Below are positions 23,819 to 38,800 of a stretch of DNA of 64,000 nt, piece after piece. Under the pieces are notes generated by a model. The model was not told the DNA's origin, searched no databases, and worked only from the letters and a program-made list of their open reading frames with translations. The stretch's first letter is position 1. Every line of letters begins with the position of its first letter. The DNA lies in assembly GCA_032158295.1 (NCBI GenBank), contig CM063258.1, positions 10,930,583 through 10,994,582 of the forward strand, written 5' to 3'. Source of the stretch: Pycnopodia helianthoides (lineage: Eukaryota > Echinodermata > Asteroidea > Forcipulatida > Asteriidae). Both the position numbers and the translations under genes were made by a program.

Positions 23819-26800
23819 CTGAAAAACACAATGAATGTGATCAAACAGTTATTACATACAAGGTCACTTTGTAAAGACAACTATCAATATGACTAAAGAA
23901 ATTATTCAGTTATTGAATGGAATTGAATTGAAATGGTTTATGAATAAAAACGCAATCGCAAGGCCAAATTAAGACAATTTTTACAGATAAAAAACATATC
24001 TTTACAAACATATTATTAAAAATATAGCCATTGTAAGACATTTGCATATACACCCACAATATACATACACAAACACACATACATATACATACACAAACAC
24101 ACATACATAAACATACACAAACACACATACATAAACATACACAAACACACATACATAAACATACACAAACACACATACATAAACATACACACACACACAT
24201 ACATAACATACACAAACACACATACATAAACATACACAAACACACATACATAAACATACACAAACACACATACATAAACATACACAAACACACATACATA
24301 AACATACACAAACACACATACATAAACATACACAAACACACATACATAAACATACACAAACACACATACATAAACATACACAAACACACATACATAAACA
24401 TACACAAACACACATACATAAACATACACAAACACACATACATAAACATACACAAACACACATACATAAACATACACAAACACACATACATAAACATACA
24501 CAAACACACATACATAAACATACACAAACACACATACATAAACATACACAAAACATACATACATAAACATACACAAACACACATACATAAACATACACAA
24601 ACACACATACATAAACATACACAAACACACATACATAAACATACACAATGTAAAAAAGATATACTTTAAAAAATATACTTTGGAAAGAAAAAATATATAT
24701 CAAAATTAAGTACGTAAAATGGCAATGCAACGACTGCACAAAAAAAAACAAAAGCCATACAAGAAACAGTACTATCAACCAGAAACAATCAAAAGAGAGG
24801 GTAAACGATGAGCTCAAACCTAACACAGCAGAACAAGAACAGCAATTTAGAATGGCTAAAAAAGTATAGCCTATCAATAAAATAAAAAATATTTATATTT
24901 ATGTATAAATAATAAATATGAAATTTGTAGGGCAGATGGCCTTAGCTTTCGATCCAAACCGGACCTTCGTCAGAGGCATAAACAAGCACAAACGAAAAAC
25001 ATATCCATTTATAGCAAAAAAGAGAGGCAAAGAACAATGGGATGGTATCCAGAAAAAGGAGGGAAAATTATAGCCAATCAAAGTTATTAGTTTACAAACA
25101 GTGGGGTGGCTACCAACCAATCAGAGTAATGTGGTGGGGACAAAAGGATGGTCAGTGAAAGGGTGGATTACTGGACCAAGCGGGAAACATGAAATATATA
25201 ATAATAATAATGCATAACAAAATATATATATGTACAATGAAAAAAAGAATGCGATGACATGGAGACCAAACGAGCCAATCACATCAATCAAACAATCATG
25301 TCTGTAATCCTGTATTGTTACAACTGTATATTTAAAATCACAAACAGCTTTGAATTAAAGGGAGGAGAATTCCTTTGAATTAAACAATTTGTGTAGCCTA
25401 AAGCAAGATAGACAATGCAGTTCTAACTTACCAGCCACGTCACAGAATTCAGCAAACGACTCACAGGGCAGACTATCCACCTCATAGCGGTATAGAACCT
25501 ATCCAGATGAAAAGTAAATAGGTTCAACCAAACACCAAGGAGAAGAACACCAAAATTATACAGGGACACAATATAATTGTTAGCATAAAAACTTACTTGG
25601 TAACAAGCAATGGAGAGCTGTTGATAGTATAAAACATTATGAGAAACGGCTCCCTCTGAAGTAACGTAGTTTTTGAGAAAGAAGTAATTTCTCAGTAAAA
25701 TATTTGAATCGATTTTGAGACCTCACGCGTGAGGTCTCGAAATCAAGCATCTGACAGCACACAACTTTGTGTGACAAGGGTGTTTTTTCTTCCATTATTA
25801 TCTCACAACTTCGACGACCAATTGAGTTCAAATTTTCACAGAATTGTTGTTTTGTGCATATGTTGAGATACACCAAGTGAGAAGACTGGTCTTTGACAAT
25901 TTACCAAAGGTGTCCAGTGTCTTTAAACCAAACATCAAGGAGAAGATAACAACATGTATACAGGAACACAAGATTAAGCTTGGATGAACAAACTGTGACA
26001 GAAAATAGCAAACAACAATGTATGTCATAATTCAAAAAGAACATCAAGTGAACTACGAAAGGAAACACCCTACATGTAATTATAATGTTTACTAATAAAA
26101 GAAAACTTAGATTAGATTTGGTTTATTGCTTTTTTATATACAAGTATACAATACAAATTGCCTTGGCTCTCGTGCTTAAAAAAAGGCATTCAAATACAAT
26201 AAATAGTAAAGTTTAGAAAATGCAAATATTAAGACATAAAAAGATAATGGTTGCGTGTTTTGTGAACAAATGTAATCTTTACAAGAGTGGTTGAATAAAT
26301 GCAAATTCATTTCAACACAAACACTCACCAAATTTGCCTTTACAAATTTGGGGTCGTTTTCAATCGAGTGTAAAGTCTCACTGTGCAGTCAACTTTCAAT
26401 ATTGAATCCATTTGAAACCTAAAACAGCCGGAGATGTTTCTGAAAGATACTGCTTAACTTTATTCCAGAACAAAGAAACAAATAATTTTGTTTACATATG
26501 AGTCTCCATTTGTCAGCACTCCATGTGAAGTATTTAAAACAGGCTTAAGTTATTATTATTTCTATATAATTCTTGTAATGAAACACAGAACCCCCAAAAG
26601 TGCCTTGAACTGTAATCTATTGGCCAGAAGACACCTGAAGATGCTGAAGACATTTCAGTTTTAGATGTGGGAGGAAAACCCCAAAACAGGGAATTCAACC
26701 CAATCAAGTAGGGACTGACAAACCCAATCCACATGCATGCCTCCGGTCTGAGGTGGGATTCGAACCGGGAGTCCACATAAGTGAAAGGCAAGGGAAGGAA

Positions 26801-29800
26801 CCAGTAAACCAATCTTAATAGTCATTCACACTCACCTCATCACCAGCTTTGAGTAATGCCTCGTCATTATGTCTGATGTAATGAGCCAATGATACCGGCC
26901 AGCTGGAAGCCTGATGAGGGGCTGGAGTCAACATCTTCTCATAAATAGCGTCTAGTAACGCAAAGAACACCAAGGCTGGTTTATACACTGTGTATTCCTT
27001 CACCTGCTTATCAGTCAACCTAAGAGATTCAATCACAATCAGCTTGTTATAAATCATTATACAAGAACAATTTCATTAAGCAGCTTGATGTACAAATTAG
27101 CACAAACAGGTAACCAGCTAAAACACAAAGTAATGGACATGCAGCATTAATTCAATTCAATTCAATTTATCACAATTAACAATTAGAACACAAAGATTAT
27201 CAACCAGATTTCTGGGTATTTTGTGCCTATCCTCATGATCCTTCTTTCTATTGCGTTCCTTTATAATTTTTGTGGTAATTTCTTTCAACTTTCTCCATTT
27301 TATCTATTTTTTTCTTCGAAAATTTGAATGCTATCAGCCCATGAGCTGTTTTTATCGAATTTGATTTCAATAAACCATTCAATCATAAAATCAATCAATA
27401 CAATATTGAACAGTTCTGCCCAACAGCACAAAACATCCTCTACAATAAATTATTCGGTGCCTGGAGGCTACAAGAATAACTTTCCAAATGATGCTCTTGA
27501 ATGAACTATTTGCATTTGCATTTGTATTTGTACAAACCAACAGCGGATGAACTGCCAATAACAGCAGATAATCAATCATTGGGGAAAAAAATAAAAAAAT
27601 AAATCTTTAAATATACAGATAAAAACTAAATTGAAATTGAAATTAGAAAAGATAAATTAATGAACAATAAAAATACAGCAAAATAACGAACATGAAAACA
27701 GATACATAAACAAAAATACATATAAATACATATATATAATATCAATCAATAAATATTTAAGTAGTAATAATGACTTCATCAGATACTGGAAGTGGTACAG
27801 GCTAGGCACGTGAAATCTGAATACGAAATGAACTGAGTGAAGGTGCCCCCCAAAACATCACAAGTTTCATGGAACCTGCTGTAGGTGGATGAAATTCTGG
27901 ATATAAATCCACACTAGTACTAAAGTAGTCAAGTTTTTGACCGTCATGCCACAATTTGAAGGATTATTGATTGCACTTACGTAGTTGCACCCATAGGGCA
28001 GACATGTCTGACATGAGCGGCCGCCATCAGTTGCTTCAACACCACAATCTTGGCCTCCTTCCACTTGTCTGGTGGAAGAACTAGAGGGCTGAGTGCAGCG
28101 TAGTAGAACGGCCCGTCAATCTCAAAGCTGGATTCCAACCACTTGGAAGGTGGAGACTTCAACGAGGTGGTAAGGTTCTTCTCCTCACGGGGCACAGAAC
28201 GGGTGCTGTCAACCAAGGAGGTCAAAGGTTAAAAACACATACCGACCACAGGCTAATAGAAGAGGGCGCCATTCAATGTTACATTTGCTATAAACATAGA
28301 TACAATTTGATTCCTTTGCTGTAGGTCAAAGGTTAAAAACACAAACCGACCACAGGCTAATAAAAGAGGGCGCCATTCAATGTTACATTTGCTACAAACG
28401 TAGATACAATTTTATTTCCAACTATTTTGGAGTACAATTGCAACCTGGAGCCATTTTCCCCAAAGCAGGGAGATGCTTCCTCCTTTCCCCTTCACACCCT
28501 CGACTCTTTTAATACGTCTACTTTATTTGCAGCACTGAAACATGACATCAACGGACATCAAAAAACAAATGCGTCTGAACTTTCCCAGAGAGGAATTTCT
28601 GGGAGAGGTCAAAAGGTCAAATTCAATGCCAATTTGATTGTATATCATCAAAATTCGGGAATGAACTAAAAATTCTCTGTACAAAAATGTAGAGGCCATT
28701 TATATGAAATGTGACGTCATGACAAAAAATGCACTTGAAGGGTATCAAACACAGTGGTATTTTACACCATTTTAACTTGAGGTTAGAGACTTGTAATTTT
28801 TCCCCCCATCTTCAAAAGGACTCTATTGGAAAATGAGTGGATCACAAAACTGAATTTGACCTCGGAGCCCCCCCTTAAAGTCTATTTGGGAAAGTTTGTA
28901 TCACGTTTAATTTAAGACTCACGTGTTGATGACATATAGAGCCATATGAAGCATGTATGGCAGGAGATGTATGTTACTTTGTCTACCTCCACCACCGCTG
29001 TCATTACTGAAGGAACGCTCTGTAGCAAAACGCTGGAGTAATAGCTTGATATCGTGGATGGTAGCGTGGTAGTTGGGCTCATGGTGACCTGTGCACTCTT
29101 GTAGATAGATGTTATGTCTGTACAAAGAGCACAAGAACAAGGTGAATTAGATAGGATTCGTCGTTGTGAAAGTGTTGTAGTCAAGGCCCAAATATCTGAA
29201 CCCTAGGCCAGAGGTACAAAACTCAGACAAACGCTGTGATTTGACAAAGACAAAAATATTACAACAAAATTCATTTTCAGCTTTTGAGATTGTCTCTGCT
29301 AGGGTCAAACGTCAGGCCATTAACTATTTTTTTGCATTTATAACATAGGTCCTTTTGGTTGATAAGCAGTCTGCAACAGCTAATTCTATTTTCTCAAGAA
29401 AATTAAAAAGTAAACACTACAACCTACAATGATAATTTCAATCCACTTGGAGATAAAGAGAACTGTTCTATTCCAATTTGTGCTGTTTTTAGAACCATGG
29501 TTGCAGTATGGTTAGTTTTTCTATTATTCAAAATCCTCAACTCCGACACCACTGCTACAACCACGGACCACAACCACAGGCAAAGACGCTTTAATTCAAA
29601 TCTGGGGTTATCATGTTGCCAAGACAATGTTAAAGATTGGACCACTATGAGTCTACCTTGCCAGGCAGCTAGCGAAGGCTGATTCAGGCACCTGGGGTCC
29701 CCATAGTGGTAGTAGGCCATTGCACTTTGTGTTTGCATTCTGCAATGCAGCACTCTCCCACTCTTCACGACCACGGGCGTGTCTGAGGAAAGAAGTAACA

Positions 29801-32800
29801 AATTAAACTGACTCGGGTGGATAATAATATATACTTATATCGTGCTTAATACTACGTTTCTAAGCGCTATGGTGCTAATGTCTGAGAACTATTAAGTAAA
29901 ACCAGGGCAACAGCACCAAAATACAAAGATACAAAATAACAACGATAATGCAATAACAAAAGCAGAAAATAAACATGAGAAAGGTGAACAAAATAGATGA
30001 GGAGACTAACAGAAATTAACAAGCTGCGAAATGGGGTCATTACAAAGATTTGAATAAGTGAGTCTTCAACAGAGTTTCAAATCATTTTAAGGAGGAAGCA
30101 TTTTAAATTTGGGGGAGGGAGAGTGTTCCATAATTTGGATTAGGACAAAACCTCAGGATATTAGGGAAAAAACAAAATATATAACAGTTAGGTTAGTATT
30201 TTTGTAAGTATCAAGTAATAAACCACAAGGCAAAACTGACACAGTAAATTTTAAAATAATTTTGGGCTGTACAAAGAAAAATTGACTAGAGCGGGACTTG
30301 ATTCTGCGACCTCCAGATCAATGTACAGGAGCTCTACCACCTGAGCTATCTAGCCCTATGTTGGCGGTCTCCCTATATGGTCAATATCTTTGTTCGGGGG
30401 TGCCAGTCAGAAGCCATTCAACCTACAACTGCCATATAGCCCTGGACCACACCCAAGTTTACAATACAACCTCAAGGTCATCCCTCTCCTGCCACTTTTT
30501 TCTTTCAAGTGTAAAATATTTATCTTAACATATTCTTATTCTGTTGATAGATTTAACATAATGTATTTATAAACACATTTACAAACTAGATAGAGAGAAG
30601 CAAGTTTGCTTTACCTGACTGCAGCCATGTGACAGTCATAATGCACAATGTTAAAGTGAGACACTGTACTGTAGCCTTGTGTCTTACGTGACTTGGTCTC
30701 ATATTCCTCCAATGGATGGCACTTTGTGAATGTGTAGATTCCAAGAACCTGAGAACATATAGACAGGAAAAGTACCAATAAATACACAATCTATCCCCAA
30801 AGCCAAATACAAGTAAAATCTCACTTGAAATGAACCGTTGCTAACCAAAAATGATTCCTTGTCTGTAATTTAATTCAATTTACTTTATCCTGGGCCCAAT
30901 TTCATAGAGCTGCTTAAGCACAAAAAGTAACTAACACAACAAAGTTGTGCTTACCGGAATAAGGTTACCGGTCAAACTCCCATGTCACATGTACAATTTG
31001 TGACTGGTATCAAGCAATATTTTCTGTTAAGCAATATTTTCTGCTTAAGCAGCTCTATGAAAGTGGGCCCTGGTATATGTTAAACAGGTCAGCAAACAGG
31101 CTAACCAGCAAGCAGGCTAACTGGCCGTACAGCTAACCTGCAAACCAGCTAAGAAAATACTAGCTAAGAAGCATTTCCAGCTAGCTGGCAAACCAGCTAA
31201 CCAGCAAGCCAGCTTAACAGCAAACAAGCACACCAGCTAACCAGCTAACCAGCACACCAGCTGGCTAACTGACCATAGAGCTAACCATCAAACCAGCACC
31301 CCAACTAACATAATACAAGCTAACAGAATACCAGCCAACAGGCATTTCCAGCTAACTGGCAAAACAGTTAACCCACCAACCAGTAACCAGCAAGCCATCT
31401 AATCCACGAGACATCTAACTTGCTAGCCAGCTTCCCCCCCCAAAAAACCCCTGACTAACCATCAACCCAGCAAACACGCAAGACAGCCATCTAGCTGGCC
31501 GATCAGTGCCTTAATCCCGCTGATTAGCAATCTAGCCAGCTAACCAGCCAGCCAGCCAGCCAGCCAGTTAGCCACACTTCTTACATATTTACCTTCTGTG
31601 GCTGGTACTTATAACCCTCTCTGCATATACAACAAGTCAGGCCAGACTCATCCACTAGTTCCTCCATCTGTTTCAGCACAGAGCGTTCTGCAGTCACCTG
31701 ACCCTTCTCATTAGTCTAGGGGTAAAAACAAACAGAACAAAAGCCTTGTTTGATAACACTCTACAATACATTGATTCTGATTCCTGTATGTACTTACTGA
31801 CATCTCAACACCACATTACAACACATTGATTCTGATTCCTGTATGTACTTACTGACATCTCAACATCACATTACAACACATTGATTCTGATTCCTGTATG
31901 TACTTACTGACATCCCAACAGTACATTACAACACATTGATTCTGATTCCTGTATGTACTTACTGACATCTCAACATCACATTACAACACATTGATTCTGA
32001 TTCCTGTATGTACTTACTGACATCTCAACATCACATTACAACACATTGATTCTGATTCCTGTATGTACTTACTGACATCTCAACATCACATTACAATACA
32101 TTGATTCTGATTCCTGTATGTACTTACTGACATCTCAACATCACATTACAACACATTGATTCTGATTCCTGTATGTACTTACTGACATCTCAACATCACA
32201 TTACAACACATTGATTCTGATTCCTGTATGTACTTACTGACATCTCAACATCACATTACAACACATTGATTCTGATTCCTGTATGTACTTACGGACATCC
32301 CTAGAGCTCCTAGTTGCTTTTGTCTCATTGCCATAGCAAGACGCTTCTTCTCTGCCTTGGTCTGGGCTCTCACTTTATCAATCTGAAAATAAACATAGGG
32401 AGGTAATCCAAACTAAGCGATTTTGAAGTTTGCAAAGATGTTCTACACCCGAAAAAATGCTTCTTTCCGATTTCTTAATTTTTGAGATACCCAAAGGTGA
32501 AGCTTACACAACTCGAGTAAGCTCTGAGAAAGTGAGCCAATGACCTTAACAATGCTGCAAAGTAGCTGAGGTGACAGACTCATGTGAGGGGCATTTGTGG
32601 AGGAAGAGGTAACCCCTATTATTTGGAGGATGAGAAAGTATCACCTAAGGGTAGTGTTTCAGTGAATCCATAAGGTGTTTAGCTAGTGACCCTATGCACT
32701 TTTCTCTAGACCAATCGGGGTGTAGTTACACAACAATTTCATTTACGATTAAGGGTTAAGTTTGAGTGAAGGTGTGATTGTTTCTGACGCCTTACCTTCT

Positions 32801-35800
32801 TGGCTACTTCAGGGTTAGGTTTCAGTGACTCCATCAGATTCTCCGATAGTGACCCAATGCCTTCTTCACTAGAGATCTGTTCCATACGATGGATAGCAAG
32901 GATACACTCAGCACCGACTAACATCTGAAAACAAACGAAACAAATTCAAGAATGCTGGTGGGGAATGCCGTCATAGCAGTACAACTCAGTCACTGCTGTG
33001 AAAGAAAGTACAAGCTTTAGAGCTGCTTAATTCTGCTAAGCAAAAATAAGCAGGGTACCAGTCACAGATGGTACATGTGGGATGGTGATTTGGCTGGTTA
33101 CCTTATTCTGGTAAGAATGATTTTGTTGGGCCCTGATGGTGGTAATGACTACTGTTGGTTGCCCCATTGTATTCAGTTTTGTCTACATAACTCATCAACA
33201 GATCAGAGCCCAATTTCATAGAGCTGCTTTAGCACAAAATACCAGAACAAGGTTACCAGCCAAAGTAGCCTTCCACATGTACTATTTATGACTGGTATCC
33301 TGCTTCTTTTTGCTTAGCAGAAAATTTCGAAGCAACGCTTAAGCAGCTCGATGAAATTGGGCCCAAGATTTAAAGGCCCGTTTAAAAACACAAAAATTAG
33401 TTTGATTCAGTTGAGAAAGAATGAATTGTTTTTGAGACACACAGAAAAAAGAGTTTGTGCATTACCTGTGTAGCAGGGTGTCCAGTGCACAATCCAGTAA
33501 GTAGCCTTAAGACGTATGGTAGACATGCCTTGGCTAAGAATTCCTTCCATGGTGGAGACTCAAGACTGTTAATAACAAGAATATGAACATGAGTAGAATT
33601 ATAACATTAGAAATCTATACAACTCCTTCTATTCATTCAATTCACCAGAGCCCAATTTCATGGCTCTGCTTACTGTAAGCAACGAGTCGGCACTTACAGA
33701 GGCAGGGAATTCCGCACTTACGTCAAGCACATTTCACAGCTTGTGTGCTTGTGTACTTCACGTTACTAGGCATTCTTGGCTTACTCAGCTAGCCCAGAAA
33801 TTCGGCGCTTGCCCTGTAAGCGGAGAATGGTGATCGCAAGCGCAGAATTCGGCAGTAAGCAGAGCCATGATATTGGGCTCCGATGTTGACACCTACAGTA
33901 AATCTTGGTCACACCATTTTGGAAGTCTGACTCTCTGTGCGCTACTGCGCACTGCGGATTTGTGTGAGGTGTGCAAGCATTATAGACTGGCACCATGTCT
34001 GTGCAACATGACTCCAAAAAAGGCACACCATGGGCAGACAGAGAAGCTAAATGTGATGGAAGTGCAATGTGTCTTTACATGACTGAACTGAATACAGACC
34101 TATTTATTTAATTTTGTACTATTGTGAGGCATCTTTGAGCCCCCCTATACAGTGCATTTTTGGGTACAATTTTCATTATAGAGAGTAGATGTAGAGAAAG
34201 TATGAACATAATAGGCATGAGAGAAATGTCTCATAGACTGGTGCCATTATGCGATGGCAATAAGACATATAGCAATAGACATCTAGAGTTAAAGCACTGT
34301 GCTCATATACACTGAAGTCAGAAGTCTTTGTAGTGCTGAGTATTCAGTCTTTAGCTTCATGTAATAGGAGATTCAAGACAGCTTACTTAGATGCCTGTGG
34401 TAGATTTCTTGTGATGTAGCTGACAGCCTTCTCCACGATGCCTTCTTTGATTATCAGATCTTTTAACTCATTCCCGTTGGCGTTATTCTACGAATAAAAT
34501 AACAAAAATACAGAAAAAATTGTCACATATGTGCAAAAAAAGCTGTAACCAAATCTTGTCTTAACATCAGGGCCCAATTTCATAGAGCTGCTTAAAATCA
34601 GCAGGATACCGGTCACAAATTGTTCATGTGACATGGTAGTTTGGCCGGTAACCTTTTTCTGGTAAGCACAACTTCGTTGTTATTAGCTACTTTTTGTGCT
34701 TAAGCAGCTCTATGAAATTGGGCCCAGGACTGTCACTACAGCAGCTCAGTGCAAGAGTGTTTTTATCTTGGTGAACACTGGCTTGTGTGTACAAATTGAG
34801 ATATCTTTAGATCAGACACCGGTACAGTTTCAAACATGTGTGTTGTGTTGCATGACACTGTTGGTGCACCACAAGCATTGATGGAATACAAAACAAAGCA
34901 ATTCTGCATCCCAGATGCAACTCGACCTTTGACCTTGTTGCAATTGCAATCAAAGCGCACCCAAGGCTGGGGATGGGGGCCTTGACCGCATCTGTTACAT
35001 TTCTTTGAGCCCCCCCCCCCTCCCCGACATAATCCTGGGTGCGTCATTGATTGGCATGCAAACACACCTATATTTGTACGCATTGCATGAGCACACAGTG
35101 CATAATGAAGTTGTCCTTCAGCAATCTTGCAACAAAAAAAAATGTTGACACAGAACAGAATTGTTTCATTCTAATTTTCTCGAGGTTCTAATCTCACTTA
35201 AAGTATTTCCAATAGACCCTCGACCTACTGCACTTTTCTGATGACAGTCAATGAGGGTATGTCTTAAGCATGCTGTTGCTCTGTGTGTTTTAATATGAAG
35301 ATACAAGTCATTATTTACCTCTATCCCTGCTGCTATAGCACAGAAGCACTCCAGGTGGATTTCCTCGTCTTGTGTGTGATCACTGTCAAATCTGAAACAA
35401 ATGTAATCAAACATTGACAGACAACCTTAAATTTGTCACTGGTATCCATGACAAGAATGTTTGCTTTGCCTTGCTAACCCTACTGCAGTAAACCAATGAA
35501 GTCCAACAACAGACATAGCTTGAATTTGATGCTTTGGTAGGTTCGGGTGCTCAGTTGCTATTCACAGGTTTGAAGGAAAATAAAATTCTGAGCAAGTTAA
35601 GATGTCAGGAAACTGTTCAAATTAAACGAAACGTCAAGTTATTTTGATCAGGTTGGCATCATAGAATCTTCCCTTGCTTTCCACATCAGTGGAACCTGGC
35701 TAGAATCCTGTCTAAGGCCAGAGTTTATGTATCTAGGCTTTCTCAAATCAAATTTTCTAAATTTTCTTGTTTTTACAGGGTTTTTTCAGGCATGCAGGAT

Positions 35801-38800
35801 GGGGTGCTCTGAATCTTAGGATGTCCTGCATTTCAATATTGGCAAACTAAAGCTAATGAACAAGTTGTTGAAGCCCTACAGTACAATACTGGTTAATCTT
35901 ACTTGTCAAAGTCTAGATATGGCTCAAAGTGGAGCACCAACGTGGTCATCTTGTCTTTATCACCAAAGGACAGGAACGGTATAATCCTCATCAGACCTTG
36001 TAAGACCGTAGAGTGGGATCGCACAAAGGGACTGTTAATACGATCCAGAAGCACAACCAGCTGGGTCTTATCACATGACAAGATGACTGTAGGTTTGCCA
36101 TGATCTAATGGCTCGTTGTTGGCTTCTTGCAGGATGACTTCCATGATGGAGAGAAGCTGCTCAGTTACTGCGGTCCCACCTCCTGATCCAGGCTCTTCAT
36201 TCTCAGCAAGAAGCACCTACAGTCAGGACAAGATCATACATGGTAGGATAAGAACATGAGGTCATTTATTATCATACACTGCAAGAAGACTTGAGGTCAT
36301 CACAAATAGATCTGCTCACCTATAACTGCAGCCATGAACATGCACCAACATATCTACAAGATCTACTTCATGAATATGAATCTCCAAGAAAACTCTACTC
36401 TGATCTACAATACCAACAAACCTGGGCCCAATTTCATAGAGCTGCTTAAGCAGAAAATATTGCTTAACACTTTTTGCTAAGCAGAAATAAGCAGGATACC
36501 AGCCATAAATGGGACATGTGCCATGGTAGTTTGGCTGGTAACCTTAGTCTGGTAAGCATCATTTTGTTGTGCTAAGCATCTTTTTGTGCTTAAGCAGCTC
36601 TAAGAAATTGGGCCCTGTTCGTTGTCATTGAAAAGGTCATACAGACAGCATCGCTACTTCATCTCACATCCTCTGGAACAAGCTGCCCCAAATCATCAAA
36701 GATGCACAAAATCTTGATCAGTTAAAATGCCTTCTCAAAACTCACTCGTTAAATTTTGACTAATTTTTTCTATTGTATAAACTGTTCAGTGTATTCGGAC
36801 AATGTCAGTAAGGCCCTATTCGCCCTTTGCATGGTCAGCCATTTACGTGTAGAGCCTTGAATTGGGGAAAGCAGTGAACAGACGCATTACACAAACTCTG
36901 TATTGTCACGGTAATGTAATGACACTTTCATCCAAACAGATACAATACAAATGAAGCATGAAGTCGAGGCTCTACATGCACATGGCGGATCCATGCAAGC
37001 AGCGAATATTAGCAAGGTTCAAAGCTTTAATATGAGATACATGATATCCGCCTTACCCTGTTTAGTACAGCTAACATGATGTTGACAGCTTGCATGGTGG
37101 GTTCAATCAAACGTTGACGATTTACTTTCACCTTGGTACAGAAACACAGCAGCTTCAAGAGAACAGTCAACAGCTGACGACCCCTGACAAGATCCGTCAG
37201 ACATGCAAGCCTGCACGGTCAAAAGAAATTAGACAATTATAAAATCACCTCAAGAACACAACTTAAACATTTTGGAGGGTTACCAGAATAAACCAAAAAC
37301 AAATTGAATTCTGAAACCTTACCTAGTACACAGTAAGTACAGGCAGTGTTTTTCCCTCTGGCTAATAAACTGAGCAAGGCGCTACAAATTCAAATTGATG
37401 ATTGAAGCAAAATAGACTGTGTACGTCTCGCCCGTCTTCAAACATTGGGACATGTTAAAGTGCGCAAGTCTGTTTTCTTCACGCATTAAAGCAATGTATG
37501 TGGGACCAAAGTGGTCCCTAAAATATTCCAGTGCACGTGAGACTTGCACGATCTATCGACGCAGCCTGCAAACTGACAAGTATTCAGAGTTCCCACAAAT
37601 ACCTGATGATTACATCTACATATCCAAATTGGGAGTTTTTTTGATATATAAAGGCTAAGGGAACAGCTCATAAATGACACATAATTAACACTTTTGAATG
37701 AGAATGGCAAACACCATGTGCAGGTAATAAGAACAATAATAATACCAACATTTGTAAAGCGTCCCAATCATGCAGGCATGTTCTAGGGCGCTTAACACAG
37801 TAATACAAAAAATGGCAATGGTTAAAAGCTAAACAGGTACAATTGTATGGACAAATTGAACTAAATTAAGAAACTGAACTATAACAAGTAATAACAATTC
37901 AAATACACATTAAACCTGTTGCAAATAAGAGGATAGAATGTATGACTGAAGAGTAAAAATGCAATTAAATTGATCCAAGGATAAAATACAGACCAATATA
38001 AAACATTACTTATCATAAACTATTATTTAGCAGGCTAAACAAATTTAAAGGTACTAATAATTTTTAAACAAATATCTTCTTCCGAGTACAAATTCAATCT
38101 ACAAATTGAGTAAAGAGCATTTGCATAAAATTCAAAACAGCATAAGTCGTTGTCATAAGCTTTTCTAAAAAATCAAGTAAAACAAACCACCAGGGAAACT
38201 GACTGGGTGATTATATATACATTTTGGGTGAACAAAGAAAAATTTACAAGAGCGGGATTTGAACCTGTCACATTATGTGTTAACATGCCGACGCTCTACC
38301 AACTGAGCTAACTAGCCTTTTGTTGGTGGTCTCCCTATTTTGTCAACAGCTTTGTTCAGTCAGAAGTCATACAACCTAAAAACCAGTGATCGTGCCCAGT
38401 TTATGACACAATCTGGAAAGCCACATTGTAAAGGAATCACCCTACGGGAATATCAAGTAACGAGCCACACGGAAAACTGTCTGAGCAATTTTGAAAAACG
38501 TAAGCAGCAATTTCAACAAAAAATCCCTCAAATACTTGTTTTCTTTCTACAAAACAAAGAAATAATGGTAAGAAATCAAACAAAAATGAATTGTAAAGCT
38601 TGTGAAACTAAGACAGCTACTCCACAAATGTTTTCATTGTTACATGAATGGTCTTCGGCTACGTACCTGTGTAGTATAATCTCTAGTCCCTTACACTCAC
38701 TCATAACGGCGGCCATCTTGTAAGTCTCTTCATCATCAGCCTCTTCATCTGAATATTCAAGAGGTGAAAAATCAACCAATCAGAAACACACATTGTAAGA

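Noticed and set aside
24053..24877. Long minus-strand open frames of 210-291 codons
   Set aside because: They are frames through a 24-bp minisatellite, with low-complexity Cys/Val/Leu/Met content and no domain.
31766..32292. Regular direct repeats resembling a CRISPR array
   Set aside because: The units are contiguous tandem copies with no unique spacers, in an animal intron.
37323..37381. Exon-like stretch on the minus strand ([20 protein letters not shown]) between good AG and GT sites in UBR4
   Set aside because: Its phase does not fit the preceding exon, whereas joining 38667-38748 directly to 37057-37210 is in frame and matches vertebrate UBR4.
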